Shown here in pieces: positions 54,001 to 58,641 of a DNA stretch of 64,000 bases. Source of the stretch: Myxococcota bacterium (GTDB lineage: Bacteria; Myxococcota_A; UBA9160; UBA6930). The notes under the pieces are model-generated. The model made no database searches. It had not been told where the DNA came from and saw only the letters and a list, made by a program, of their open reading frames with translations. The stretch lies in assembly GCA_028285625.1 (NCBI GenBank), contig JANQOX010000006.1, forward strand, positions 1-64,000, written 5' to 3'. Each line of letters opens with the position of its first letter. Within the stretch, counting starts at the first letter, position 1. The translations under genes and the position numbers were made by a program.

Positions 54001-56765
54001 CCGCGGGCGGCGTGACGATCTACGGTGGCGAGGGCGACGACGTCCTGATCGGCAGCCAGGGCGGCGACCAGATCGCCGGCGGTTCCGGCGACGACGAGAT
54101 CCGCGGCCAGGGCGGCGACGATCACGTCTACGGCGACGCGGGCTTCAACGTCGATCTCGCGACGCGCGAGCTGGCCGTGCCCATCGTGAACACGAGCGCC
54201 CTGCCCAATGCCGACCCGCTGGTGCCGGGCCGCGACCGGATCTTCGGCGAGGCGGGCAACGACATCCTGCTCGGCGACTTCGGCGTGATCGAACAGGAGG
54301 CGGGTACCGAACGCCTCAGCAACACGGGCTCGGTGGTCGAGACGCGGGTCGATGCCACGACGGGCGGCGAGCCCGACGTGATCGAAGGCGGTACGGGCGA
54401 CGACCAGATCGCCGGCAGCCGGGGCGACGACACGCTCACGGGCAACGAGGGCACCGACCTGATCCTCGGAGACGGCGGCACCCTGGCGCTCGACGGCGAC
54501 GCCCGCCTGGTCTCGGAGACCACGCTGGACGACGGGGCCGACCAGATCACCGGCGACGACGGCGACGACCTGCTGGCGGGCGGTGGCGGCGCAGACACGA
54601 TCGAGGGCAACGGCGGCAACGACTTCGCCCTGGGTGATGCCGGGACCGCGGAGCGCGACGCCCTGGGCAACACGCGGATCGAGTCCGTGACGACCGACCT
54701 CGACGGCGACGACCTCCTCTCCGGCAACGAGGGCGAGGACCTGCTGGCGGGTGGCGGCGGCGCCGACACGATCTCGGGCGACGCCGGGGACGACCTGGCG
54801 CTGGGGGATGCGGGCACCGGCGGGCGCGATGCGGGCGGGACCGCCCGGATCGAGTCGGAGACGACGGCACTGGACGGTGACGACGCGATCCGCGGCGACG
54901 ACGGCGACGACCTGCTGGCCGGTGGCGGCGGCGCGGACGAGATCACGGGCGGTGAGGGCCGCGATCTCCTGCTCGGCGACGGCGGCCGGGGTGCCCAGAA
55001 CGGCGTGCGCGAGATCGTGTCGGAGACCTCGGTACTCGACGGCGACGACCTGCTCGTAGGCGAGGCGGGCAACGACGTCCTCGCGGGTGGCGGCGGCGCA
55101 GACCAGATCAACGGCGGCTCCGGCAACGACATCGCCCTGGGCGATGCCGGCTCCGTGGGACTCGACGGCGGCGGCTCGGGAACGCTCGTCTCCCTGCTGA
55201 CCGGGCTGGACGGGGGCGACACGATCCTCGGAGAGGACGGCGACGACGTGCTCGCCGGTGGCGGCGCCACGGACGTGATCCGCACCGGCAACGGGCGCAA
55301 CTTCGCCATGGGCGCCGACGGTACGGTCACGCTGGTCGGCTTCGTGCCCACGCGGTTCGTGGGCGGCCTGGGCGATGGCGCCGGGGACTTCATCTTCGGC
55401 GGCCTCGGGCGTGACTTCCTGTTCGGTTCGCGTGGCCCGGACTTCGTCGATGCGGGCGACGGCGACGACGTGCTGTCGGGCGACACCGGCGACCTGCGGT
55501 TCTCGGGGGCCTGGGTGCCGACGAGTCTCGAGGTCGGGCGCGGCCCGGGCTCTCGGGACACGCTGCTGGCGGGTCGGGGCAACGACGTGGCCGTGGGCGG
55601 TGCGGGAGGAGACCGCATCGAGGGCGGCGCGGGCAGCGACGGCATCATCGGCGACCTGGGCAACGCGCTCTTCTCGGGGGGCGTGCTGGTACGTCTCGAA
55701 GACGTCCCGGGCCCCGGTGGCAACGACCTGCTGCTGGGCGGACCCGGCAACGACCGCATCTTCGGTGGCGGAGGGAGCGACGCCATCCAGGGCGGCTCGG
55801 GCAACGATGCCCTGCTCGGCGACCACGGCGTGATCACCCAGGATCGCGGCCGCCGGCTCACCTTCGTCCGCAGCGGCGATCCGCGCTCGGGCAGCGGGGA
55901 GTCCCTGCGCGGCGGGACGGGAGACGACATCCTGATCGGCGGCGCCGGCTCCGACGACCTGCGCGGCGAGAGCGGAAACGACGTCGCGATCGGCGATGGC
56001 GGGCTCGTGACCTTCACTGCTGGCCGCGTACGCACCGCCGAGACGGCGGACCTGTTCATCGGCGCTGCGGACCGCGTCGACGGCGGTCCGGGCAACGACC
56101 TGCTCTTCGGCGGGGCCGGCAACGACGTGCTGGTGGGCAGTCTGTCCGAGGACGCGCTGGTCGGTGACTTCGGGCGCCTCACCTTCGAGGATCCCGGCGC
56201 CGACTTCGTGGTGAGCCTGGGCCAGAACCCGCTCGACCTGATCACCCTCACCATGTTCGACCTGTTCAGCTTCACGACGGGCATCCCCGATCTCTCGCGA
56301 TCCGAGCTGATCTCGCTGCTGCCGATCGGTGAGGGCGTGCCGGCGCCGCTCGCGGGTCTGGACGCGCCGTTCATCCGAGCGATCAGCGGCAGTGGCGCCG
56401 CGGAGGTCGGCATCCTCCCCGCGCAGCTCGAAGACCACCCGGTCGTACGGCTCGCCATCGACGACAAGGGGCGCGTTCCGGAGGCGCCGACGCCTGCCAA
56501 CCTGCCGGGGCTCACGATCGACCTGCGGACGGGCAGCCTGCCCGCGGTGGCCGCTCCGCCGCCGGATCGCGATACACCGGCCGACGGCTCCGAGGGTTCC
56601 GGTGCAGGACGCATGGGGCCCGTGTTCCTGGCCCTGACCCGCTGGCAGGCCGCACGGCGCCGGGAGGCGTCGAAGACGCTCTACTTCGACGACAGCGAGG
56701 CCGACTTCATGCCCGTGGGTGCGCTGGCGCCGACCGCCAGCCGAGAGACGATCCACTGGCAATGA
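33021..56765 (+). CDS. Giant LEPR-XLL / DUF4347 / RTX-repeat surface or secreted protein, 7914 residues
   Basis: One unbroken frame. Start: ATG with GGAG at 33007-33010. Residues 1-48 are a very basic leader with LEPLEPRILLSGD, the LEPR-XLL signature of giant exported proteins. Residues ~50-260 are acidic Ala/Glu/Pro linker. Residues ~264-395 are a DUF4347 domain with SHG (His297) and YGC (Cys340). Up to ~3470 run tens of beta-rich units with VGIAGSVSINxIxN cores. Then come 70-residue HGL/GDAVTY/YFVHVVD modules, a filamentous-hemagglutinin-like middle, three Calx-beta-like modules (~6409-6750) and RTX GGxGxDxLxGG calcium-binding repeats (~6983-7718). The C-terminus has no obvious type I tail. 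Reading the whole protein I found one cysteine, Cys340. Probable role: a calcium-stabilised adhesin or surface fibre; not demonstrated. Confidence 0.95.
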   Translation: MARSVRKFRRSLARRARNRSPRGAGHVHPDPWRRIQLEPLEPRILLSGDVGLTPEDLAPAIAPAVEALLPEQLPVLPDELPAVEAQLDPAAEAALAARAETLEPDEAAEALAAEESEVDVPDDAVEAGEPAAAPAQAGPSEAASGADDGEELVEAWRDAQLESLRIEHFEARAEPPREIVVIDGSVPDAASLLDALRDRLEPEAETQTAEPVAADPESQADPGEGADDGDDGLRRLEVDADVTAAATDAPEESGSDDWQRARGIQVVVLDPGRDGIDQIGEILSHYDSVAAVHVLSHGRQGSLRLGTSQVDAAELARRGDDVADFARALAPGGDLLLYGCDVAGGQVGVEFVRQLAVATGADVAASTDDTGAASLGGDWDLEHATGAVADTPVQRALAGSSFASLLAPIANTGTASDPVFNLAVLDTALVSIDSVRIRDGAAGQLVIDSLNGTFDDITLAKAGLASVTLLMGEGGDSLSIDGVDFDGKIIVGGGLGGDTFTLSNDVRVGSIDLDTGLGDDTITVTGDVVRPGGEVKLVGDTVRVATGATIDVSDATKAGSVFLLADVLEIGTDGGGTAAALRAEGATPDDGDGLIRLHASRGGIFSPVANVDPLSVKLDIQNAAIEGETVELLAQIDASATAEFGGEADPTEETILPVSFLQTLLGIVEPLSVGAGASVQVLDADLLIGEDAVIRAGSLAATASLTSSARTAPIKGAVAVAVAITDAQLDVAGTIVTEGDAKLEAIVDNTVSAKAAGLQVKGFSAEVAVGVLDSNSVVHVKDGADLQVGTGGAGKLEVLATTTDNVSITATSGSGKDGVVAIAAAVGVENGTTQAFFDGTADVEGDLIVKALHEKGTGAVSASAGVGINTSGDLVADTVKVAKGKVIGKVTDFLKKKKDEQNEEGKKTKANIQAFDLAAGVAVHIDNNTAEARIDDGTGTGADVQAAGLVDVKAFVTNRPTISAGSTASQSEDIPGGSQAKFGGSFAVDVGVYGNTANATVGGGAQIDAGTDLQVEARTINDYTASFGVDLIDPFLRTADFNTGGGNQIVQKGQIVEVLSGHTAGGDAGVWYEFTDDDPVEIDLANEDFTSARWANKGAPATTRATDFVTAFMTYLNNTAGVSKAADSWAQATAEGQALAVAGAVSVVEQRQTAEAVIQSGARINQRLDTGNQNVVVQSLNKNETVYLGGNINLLGPFGDKKEFQLNFQKPGVGVGGDGTKGAVGATAIVAIVDDTTTARIEDGVVLQADSLEVDAQHDVLSVGVGASGGEAAKVALNGAFLINVIDADTTAQIENGADIVVGSGEVKDAFETSSVFVEATDRTFALQVAGGVAVSESIGFGASVAVNVVDRSAQAVIGELLGSPIEGAGSFQAGGDVLVRATEGGFIGGLAVAGAKASSDPTPEPPDSGGDPAPTDSATGTMTKDGQDTDDPLDGVSLPALFEEVGQAGGGQGKTGIAIAGSVVVNTSKSDARAYVRETGAFVAGGDLVLLASDATTVGALAGAVAFASGSSGGSDVAIAGAVGFNMIGGTAEAFVDGAASLVTESLDLDASRAGDLISISAGFAGAPNKSGIAIAGSVSINLIDNFTLTGLRNVAGASTVDGLLTLDAKDDSDMVVVAGSVAFGGRAGIGAAVSVNDIDNTVRSEIRAVDELAFTGDLRLDAATDSDIISVTGSLGAGTQGLGAAGTVSVNQIDNVVEAIVAGSALRNTTATGDVGIRARDDSAIFAFSGGFGFGKTVGIGAAVSYSDIDNRIAASIDDSVVRAPGSLDVTATSANRIIAVTLGAGGGKVGIAGSVSINEIGNTVSALISGGSDVEVGGDVIVQAADSSTMVVVAGGIAIGGQVGVGASAGTTELENTIVAGIDGSVVTSTGGAISVLAGFDPVGPTTHASSLGIDGPGLIDDSSAQIVNVTVAGSGGGTFALGAAVSLNWLRNQVDARITGGSTVTAEGNVRVAARDEVEIDSAAASAAGAGSVAIGAAISLNYIGGNPNDPSSSLLASTRARIEGSTVTSNAGDVQVATNFDPRIVNFTVGGAAGGDVAVGGSVSVNFIRGDVFARIADGANVTANGSISVESVTTPVMLIVAGNGAGAGSVAAAAAAATNDVRVDVDAVVVGSTLLATTGDVSVRGAVESTSVFPTIQKDHSEDVNAQIWTLSVSGGGAGSVALAGSLSLNWVRNDVDAHISGGSVTANAGTVRVEAEDNAGIHAVAGAGIGSGSVAVGASVAFNYLGGDPANPGSSNRNTIEAFIDGGAVVRAAAVEIRANSTSNIKTLTFSGQGSGTFAAGGAVSLNFLRKDVDASLGVVDLVTAGDVDVEAMEQARFDSGAGQVSVGASGGGVGASFAFNDISNQIRARAEGSTITTQGSLNLDADSASTVASGAAGIAGGFYAGVAGSAAVTLVDNTVESLISGATVTSDANVVLLANSHDDLSVGAGSLGVGAVGAGGTAIVNDIDTTTRARVVSSDVTARGQGPAATVSRWTRDGSGVLTEGTEEIRGLAAVASGAAEVFVVGATAGAGGLGIAANVIVNLVSDTTEASIEDSRINQGGGDRGDVVVRAHHDTLMNSGSGAAGVGANAIGAAIDIDVIDNVTRAFVLDSGAAGAAEVAGRRVDVGASSREDLESTTIGAAIGLAPSGLALAGSISVMDTSSRTEAFLEKASVESEGDLLVTATGDLDIAIRAGALSASLGAGVGGGVVVALADHQTRAFTSESTTNARGATRVAADSSTDVMNVAATLGAGGIAGVAGAVIVVDIANETRASLEQATVNQDAAFDAATQDVVVSAQENLKVDDTAGAGGFGGLAGVGAGVDVMKLRTTVDAQIGAGSQVAAGRDVRVAADSQKELDSFVLSFAGGIVGINGAVSVLSVGSGLDAEGAGEADNMQGAVNGMISPDQQTAGALPDELPSFGSVDHTGTTRTYQTNAMQAARAAADRQIDIDGALSTGTAAGDTNARIGAGATVTAGRDIDVQADDGIDVDATVGQGTGGLVSVGGSVSVATLDQGTLASADGTLRAGGDIRIGADAINTSDQLVAAGTVGLVGLGAQVAILDDTSAQRASLVGGSTVTSADEIEVRASADRTATADAIGVQVGLVSAGAAVAQADAAGSTTATVGDGVQIGQGGDVGDVDVTATSTADLKADTKAVSAGIASGAGADADARFTPDVTARIGADARITALRSVDVLATAQGATRATALGVNAGGLTVGASLADALSDATVSASIGDRAVIRAEDVSARAQQLAPDTGRSAFSNATAASGSLIGVNATKSMAQANGDATATIGSGASILAGSTVAVSATNHSSLFAGVSGKQGALLALGFNFADANTDKTTAASIGAGVEVLAGTLRVEAGGSTQSTSDAMSGSGGIISGTASEANTDSRSETSATIGASTVDVGLLVLGASYLTRYDGTADSINASVVGASGARTTHKVDPTVRAQVAASADLRAREMEIDATNRSRKDLISGVNINSGSGGLIDLPAVNSQSTLDHETLVEIGDAARIDVVADSDRIVFAEAHGLAEGDAVTYRRVGGADPGDLEAGKTYFVHVVDDRTVQLADDLIDLALRRFVDVEPDALAGLAEVGDGRVEFVPADTVLGPEIGLAFEHGLETGEAVVYTASGAPIGPITRLNPDATTFQEGGLTDGDTYFVRVVDPQRLTLHATRDDALAGVDAIQMEGQLAGAGGHQLVRGAAAPTQVGVVVDSAGDAPGDAIPGQSAPGSAGRLDVQVLNEVSGDDRVKLESGGAIPIAKAESMIDAGTTGDPMVGRVTIGPNADIDTDSDTVVGIRTSGNLSTFAQAKTWGLAAAAETDAESSVVMDQDIQVRSGVDVRSGGEIQLVIGREGSDPLDTPARLTLLSESTFANRSGIPISKDPGATARSDQTNRITVDQGASLRSVRDTDLIVSDGEVTLEGIGDGKDYALGFIPISRSGGDEIRESDDGVIINGAVRVGIQNEQVLILDIDRTAIGGDPRDLISVTRQDEGIEFRERSTTFAADLEERLDQLITLRDAYSGDPVAKDAFNAEIRFLQQQVIDLGFGFIVPDGTGGGTELVDPDFDLSTLTQEQVDDIALDADVPIRLITVSPIFAQSADIVIEADFLQGGPQAVLDAPGDTVIRVINATPAFLRIEGAVIPDEAGGRILFKGAPILGDTLAERRQAISDRNDRVVPVQFAEINTKQTSDPPLIEIVSSFNPDEPQNEIDFPGVIVPVLEVTGDIENVLGTVRIRNEAGSISVAADISADTIDLFAGKDLVLSFIEGFRHLGGEPRSHWRDLVDANEAVNALIRDLRFKLEQDTGGVVSIDLSTGGLAPVVAQTMITLAASVDLEVADAQAKLNRIIGADLTSPRGGFDSTSVAGNNVFIAGRFLNINGVVQSGVPNWSLQIDDSPQLEALIRQFNAENLRTGQRFFSLVGEDGRPLVPSISTRSSGGVVRDEIVEVFWDTDEQRFQLIDQVVGGGFMEILGHIMNTGGEAGELRVMDGFGRFVIDNNTSHDILVKDLDTARARDAQGIEGRIQITDSAKVGQASAASGNTALTTIYTRVGDTIRVVDSATRDAQTDDPNRLVRETTGRLDSYTPRQDQHYVFKSGQDQIDKQVLIFEDRSWGGIDFLVPDREAKSNTTTKLQETPLPEGEFQRDDASNSTYDFSFDNRQLFNSSTYDVKTRKGGFLGLTKTVTTTITRTTGSKNINTHSLRADFPIAVRFIGDDSGSISVESGGDVILGGRLHTEVGDLFVQSDGAIRQEVDKASLVADDVVLRAGTGVGDASAEVMTDVINSTLDVVTTTGDIFVDEVIEGVEIVQARTGDGNVNIRAQGSIVALTADTLVQGERIELRSESGKIEGFEGANLRIDLGDGPDAALTAVAQGDVRIQEIAGDMPLLSVVSASGDVVLDAAAGDVTDANPAEDFDPRELDELRAIWTEMRLFGAEAEASKAQGVSAFKNLKTRQYQEFWASKNVEIVDPTDIGFDVATAPQGADRLAFGSAHGFVEGEVVTYDRVSGADPGSLVDGTDYVVHVVDANTIQLAANEADRAAGVFLDVDATGLGAGEEGELTNQPTGGDPAVVKRFAAASAADGADRLAFATPHGLTDGQAVGYARGLGAGDLAGLDRGETYFVRVVDATTIQLAATEADLAAGTFVDLDRAGLDAGTGALTPVGADFARFAASDVVAGELAFEFEHGFETGDAVRYQQAADGPIGGLTGGENVYVRVVDATTIALHASRADAIAGTDAIPLDATGAGQGAHELAGYRADATTFELGAEERDVLGKQLRVQDPSLTDPQVEAALDAIEAEREAEFGAFFDPNFQFEFAPGSTTQADLEEGAVWTLDELESAATPGVGAIVFGLSDTVPDQEDPNVSGRDVRITASGRVGKSLEQPVTVSLFDASGEIRDFEDLSQEEQIALATAEPGDIELSTEKRVLLGPDGLPVQNPDGSDRLVSERITITLKEDVDVDASGVIRVVGGEDVFIGSELDAVLDQVIGADEVRIKAEGSIVDSGREAVQVIGTDAILESGQESIGAADRFIRINLADRGDLTARARDAVFVEEVSGSIDLVFARADDLVRLVVDGSVFDGLGNDELNVGGGATATAVFQLTAGGSVGTADDFLDVILLTGPIGGLQVDAGDDVFVRSPGALDVDDVRSAAGDVHLRTQGLLAGTDVLLHSVTALQGTVTVQSDLAILDADRDGDAEIVALGARLLAGSNVGLGSARIGTQVDRLEGATTVGAFFLTNEGDLEIGGLPPLAPIGAVVGVSSEEETEIEARGSIRVSEDVASRAGNILLVGRDDVTFATGAARSPNLVTIEATTGAILDDDPAAPADDVAAGQAILRSAAGVGTDADPLETTVGNLEAEGGTGGVFVDDKGGLVIGGVSPLVGVRADETIRITSASPLTVTEDVVSANADITLHAVEDAAAGDDLVVTNGATVDAATTATLLAGDDLRADAGTTVRSGVSITLRGDHADADAGVGTRIDLDGSLDSTTIRITGERDDDVFDLALESLAGHTTVLGDRDGLAGGEDRFIVDRLPTLNTSHVRPGHPVATPVRDTLDLDGRGGTDRYEIQVAGGRSDSIINVDDTGAPDDGTDTLTITGTDAGDPGNASGNDLFLLRERFVAYLTPQTPLGDAGAPPGELHPEVERINYDRGVNGRLLVTTGEGDDQFYVDDNSAPTTLDGGQGRDFFQVGQVFGEDPNDAAADDVQQIDLTSDRDAFEVTPITRGFLTVGVDHPTVLQGGEGADTFSIYSNKAELRMEGEDGNDVFSIRAFVAEANLNLNAGAGDDLIEYNINAPVSINGGDGFDTVVALGTEADDVFLVTEDGVFGAGLNIRVDGVEEALEVDGLEGDDTFFVLSTRKDVVTTLIGGLGSDTVNVGGDQTEGVVSRDLRGRLGSINHGTTSGDADYDRLVADGVQTIIADPDQATFQIVESDGETRVIEGTAVADSYTIAMQLDPATVDAGTVAFLTVSAALSSSHDRRLDKRAGGTVDAQSILVSTNGTDFFESLVVTFDASQPDWNTPREIFVRAASDDAIEGERTVVVNHSLLSTNGALDETPIPNVAVKVLDDDEGALIFRETDDATRVLEGQVGAIEDTYAVRLSVAPTADVVVALAPEDGEIALFDEGGNPLTELVFTAANFDQERIVTVRAVDDATPENRLRTAIGHTLTSGDPIFQDVGPFELEVVVFDDDRPGVLVTESGGTTIVGPGQSDDYTLRLVSEPDQDVVLDVFSDGQTLVSSGGAGASATQVTFTPTDWFLPQTITVDVDPSFTPQPGDSFVRQEPVREHLTSRLEGPLIVEGGVAENKDRSLRDPVALPTELAAGAKPLEVDTDETRQSDRLFVFNDSSRADDTGSLTATTLANSVVTLSNPRNLFIDGMGGPLQVDVSEAQDGSEIVGFEGGITFDDIEVTEVLLGEGNDTFTVDATSAGTPGAEDLVVTAIHGGGNRALASGVMGGDTLLVTGGGGPLSPLVLYGDTSQDGSRTDSLPLPGQNTGNAFVFANPGNDRIDASASAGGVTIYGGEGDDVLIGSQGGDQIAGGSGDDEIRGQGGDDHVYGDAGFNVDLATRELAVPIVNTSALPNADPLVPGRDRIFGEAGNDILLGDFGVIEQEAGTERLSNTGSVVETRVDATTGGEPDVIEGGTGDDQIAGSRGDDTLTGNEGTDLILGDGGTLALDGDARLVSETTLDDGADQITGDDGDDLLAGGGGADTIEGNGGNDFALGDAGTAERDALGNTRIESVTTDLDGDDLLSGNEGEDLLAGGGGADTISGDAGDDLALGDAGTGGRDAGGTARIESETTALDGDDAIRGDDGDDLLAGGGGADEITGGEGRDLLLGDGGRGAQNGVREIVSETSVLDGDDLLVGEAGNDVLAGGGGADQINGGSGNDIALGDAGSVGLDGGGSGTLVSLLTGLDGGDTILGEDGDDVLAGGGATDVIRTGNGRNFAMGADGTVTLVGFVPTRFVGGLGDGAGDFIFGGLGRDFLFGSRGPDFVDAGDGDDVLSGDTGDLRFSGAWVPTSLEVGRGPGSRDTLLAGRGNDVAVGGAGGDRIEGGAGSDGIIGDLGNALFSGGVLVRLEDVPGPGGNDLLLGGPGNDRIFGGGGSDAIQGGSGNDALLGDHGVITQDRGRRLTFVRSGDPRSGSGESLRGGTGDDILIGGAGSDDLRGESGNDVAIGDGGLVTFTAGRVRTAETADLFIGAADRVDGGPGNDLLFGGAGNDVLVGSLSEDALVGDFGRLTFEDPGADFVVSLGQNPLDLITLTMFDLFSFTTGIPDLSRSELISLLPIGEGVPAPLAGLDAPFIRAISGSGAAEVGILPAQLEDHPVVRLAIDDKGRVPEAPTPANLPGLTIDLRTGSLPAVAAPPPDRDTPADGSEGSGAGRMGPVFLALTRWQAARRREASKTLYFDDSEADFMPVGALAPTASRETIHWQ
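43530..44067 (+). repeat. Two HGL/YFVHVVD modules inside the giant protein (first cluster)
   Basis: Residues ~3504-3682 of the giant protein. Each copy reads roughly 'FAEAHGLAEGDAVTYRRV ... GKTYFVHVVDDRTVQLAD'. The second, more diverged copy begins IGLAFEHGLETGEAVVY. The module looks like a small beta domain and recurs 1300 residues later. Confidence 0.6.
47925..48733 (+). repeat. Three HGL/YFVHVVD modules inside the giant protein (second cluster)
   Basis: Residues ~4969-5238 of the giant protein. Copies begin DRLAFGSAHGFVEGEVVTY (47925), DRLAFATPHGLTDGQAVGY (48225) and ELAFEFEHGFETGDAVRY (48507), each followed by a YVVHVVD/YFVRVVD/VYVRVVD strand and TIQLA or TIALH. They match the cluster at 43530. 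Confidence 0.65.
54500..55320 (+). repeat. 58-residue higher-order RTX repeats inside the giant protein
   Basis: Within the RTX zone, about five tandem units of ~57-58 residues (~174 bases) recur. Each carries DDLLAGGGGADxIxG, then a GNDxALGDAG segment, then a RIESxTTxLDGDD linker. The pattern is classic RTX calcium-binding turns organised into a larger unit. Confidence 0.75.
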
Positions 56766-56790
56766 CGGCGACTGCACGAGGGCGCTGGGC

Positions 56791-58641
56791 TTGAGCTCGC
56801 CCCCGGCCGGGGGAGCCCCTCGAGGCGGGTCCCAGGGACCCGCTCGGGACGGCGCCTGGCCGGCGTTGCTGGGGGCCGGGCCGCTCGAAAGGCGCGCACG
56901 GGCGTGGCTCGAGCTCGTCTGCGGCGACCGGGGTCTCGCGCCCGGCGCGCGTCGGGCCCTGCTGGTGGCGCGCGACCCCGAGAGCGGCCAGCTCCGGCCC
57001 CTCGCCTCCTGGCCCGAGGGCGAGCCCCCGGGAGAGGTCCTCACCGCGCTGCTCGACCGATCGCTGCGCGAGGGTCGCGGCATGGCCGAGCCCGACACCG
57101 ACACCGCGGGCTTCGCGCTCTCTGTGCTGATCGGCGACGTCGCCCGTCCGAGCGCGCTGCTCGGCTTGGAGATCACGGCCAACGAGGACGCGCTGGCTCC
57201 CCTCACGCGTTCGCTGCGGCTGGGATCGCTCTGGCTCGTGGAGGCCACGCGGGCTGCGGTCCCGTCCGAGGGTCCCGATGCGCGTCTCGGGCTGGAAGCC
57301 GCGGCGGCGGTGCTCGAAGCCGAGAGCCCCGAAGGCGCGTGCCAGGGTCTGGCCACCGTGCTCGCGGATCGCCTCGACTGCGAGCGTGTGACGGTCGGCC
57401 TCGGCGAGCCAGGCCGGATGCGGGTGGCCGCCCTGTCCCATGCCAGCCAGCTGGCCGAGAAGCTCCAGCTGGTACGCGACCTCGAGGAGGCGCTGTGCGC
57501 AGCGACGGACCCGCCGGCCGTGCAGCTGCATCCGCCGCCCGAGGGCGAGGCGCCGGGCAGCGACGCGCTGGCACGACTGGCCGACGACCACGGGATCGCG
57601 TCGGCGCTCTCGGTTCCCCTCGTTGCAGGTCAGGACGTCGTGGGGGCGCTGCTCTTCGAGCGCGCCCGGGGCGCGTTCCCCGGCGAGGACGCGAAGCGGC
57701 TCGCGGCCCTCGGTCGGCTCTTGGGGCCGCTGCTGATGCTGAGACGCGGGGCCTCGCGAAGCGTGCTTCGCACGGCGCGCGACGCAGGCCGCCGCGAGCT
57801 CGAAGCCCTCTTCGGGCCGGGCCGGGTGGCGCGCAAGTTGGGCGTGGCGCTGCCGCTGCTGGCGATCGCGTTCCTGGCGCTCTACTCGAGCACGCTGCGC
57901 GTCACCGCGGATGCCGAACTCGAAGGTGCCGTGCGCCGCGCGCTGGTCGCTCCCTTCAACGGCTTCGTGAAGGCGGCCCACCACCGTGCAGGAGACGTGG
58001 TCGACGAGGGCGCGCTGCTGGTCGAGCTCGAGGATCGCGACCTGCGTCTCGAGCGGCTCAAGTGGTCGAGCCAGCAGGCCCAGCATCTTCGCGAGCTCGA
58101 CGAGGCCATGGCCGAAGGCGACCGCGCCTCGGTCAACATCCTCTCGGCCCAGGTCGAGCAGACCCGTGCCCAGCTCGCGCTGCTCGACGGGCAGCTCGCG
58201 CGCACCCGGGTCGTGGCGCCGTTCCAGGCGGTGATCACCGAGGGCGACCTCTCCCAGTCCCTCGGTTCCGCGGTTCGGAGGGGGGAGACGCTGCTCGAGC
58301 TCGCGCCCCTCGATCGCTACCGCGTGGCGCTCGACGTGGACGAGCGCGACATCGCCGAGGTGGCACCGGGTCAGGGCGGCAACCTGGTGCTCTCCGCACT
58401 ACCCGACCAGGAGATTCCGATCCGCGTCACGCGCATCGCCTCGGCATCGACGGCCGAGGAGGGTCGCAACACCTTCCGCGTGGAGGCCCAGCTCGAGGGC
58501 GGTGCATGGAGTGAGCGGCTGCGCCCGGGCATGCGCGGCGTGGGTCGGGTCGAGGTCGGCTCGCGCTCGCTGCTCTCCATCCTGACCCGCCGCGCCCAGC
58601 AGTGGTGGCGCGTGCAGGCCTTCAGCTGGAACCCGCTGTGA
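56791..58641 (+). CDS. GAF domain-HlyD fusion, membrane adaptor
   Basis: A 616-residue protein. The N-terminal ~310 residues are cytoplasmic and contain a GAF-like domain (~168-310: AAAAVLEAESPEGACQGLATVL ... IASALSVPLVAGQDVVGALLFE). One transmembrane helix follows (~350-370, LGVALPLLAIAFLALYSS), then a periplasmic HlyD/RND adaptor portion: a lipoyl-like half (APFNGFVKAAHHRAGDVVDEG), a coiled-coil hairpin, the second half (APFQAVITEGDL) and beta-barrel segments. The TTG at 56791 has GAGGG at 56778-56782 and lies 25 bases after the giant gene; ATG starts further back fall inside that gene. A GAF sensor on an adaptor is unusual and suggests signal- or ligand-gated export. Ends in GTGA overlap with the next gene. 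Confidence 0.85.
   Translation: MSSPPAGGAPRGGSQGPARDGAWPALLGAGPLERRARAWLELVCGDRGLAPGARRALLVARDPESGQLRPLASWPEGEPPGEVLTALLDRSLREGRGMAEPDTDTAGFALSVLIGDVARPSALLGLEITANEDALAPLTRSLRLGSLWLVEATRAAVPSEGPDARLGLEAAAAVLEAESPEGACQGLATVLADRLDCERVTVGLGEPGRMRVAALSHASQLAEKLQLVRDLEEALCAATDPPAVQLHPPPEGEAPGSDALARLADDHGIASALSVPLVAGQDVVGALLFERARGAFPGEDAKRLAALGRLLGPLLMLRRGASRSVLRTARDAGRRELEALFGPGRVARKLGVALPLLAIAFLALYSSTLRVTADAELEGAVRRALVAPFNGFVKAAHHRAGDVVDEGALLVELEDRDLRLERLKWSSQQAQHLRELDEAMAEGDRASVNILSAQVEQTRAQLALLDGQLARTRVVAPFQAVITEGDLSQSLGSAVRRGETLLELAPLDRYRVALDVDERDIAEVAPGQGGNLVLSALPDQEIPIRVTRIASASTAEEGRNTFRVEAQLEGGAWSERLRPGMRGVGRVEVGSRSLLSILTRRAQQWWRVQAFSWNPL

Noticed and set aside
53966..56170. Regular short repeats suggesting a CRISPR or tandem satellite
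   Set aside because: They are in-frame RTX codon repeats with imperfect copies and no unique spacers.
56600..56765. A classical type I secretion signal at the C-terminus of the giant protein
   Set aside because: The last ~60 residues are basic and mixed, end in HWQ and lack the usual aliphatic/hydroxylated tail. The signal may still be cryptic.
39864..57356. A 5830-codon open frame on the minus strand inside the giant gene
   Set aside because: It has no recognisable domain and mirrors the Asp/Ala/Val/Thr-rich plus-strand code in a GC-rich genome. Antisense stops need TTA, CTA or TCA codons in the sense strand, which this gene avoids.
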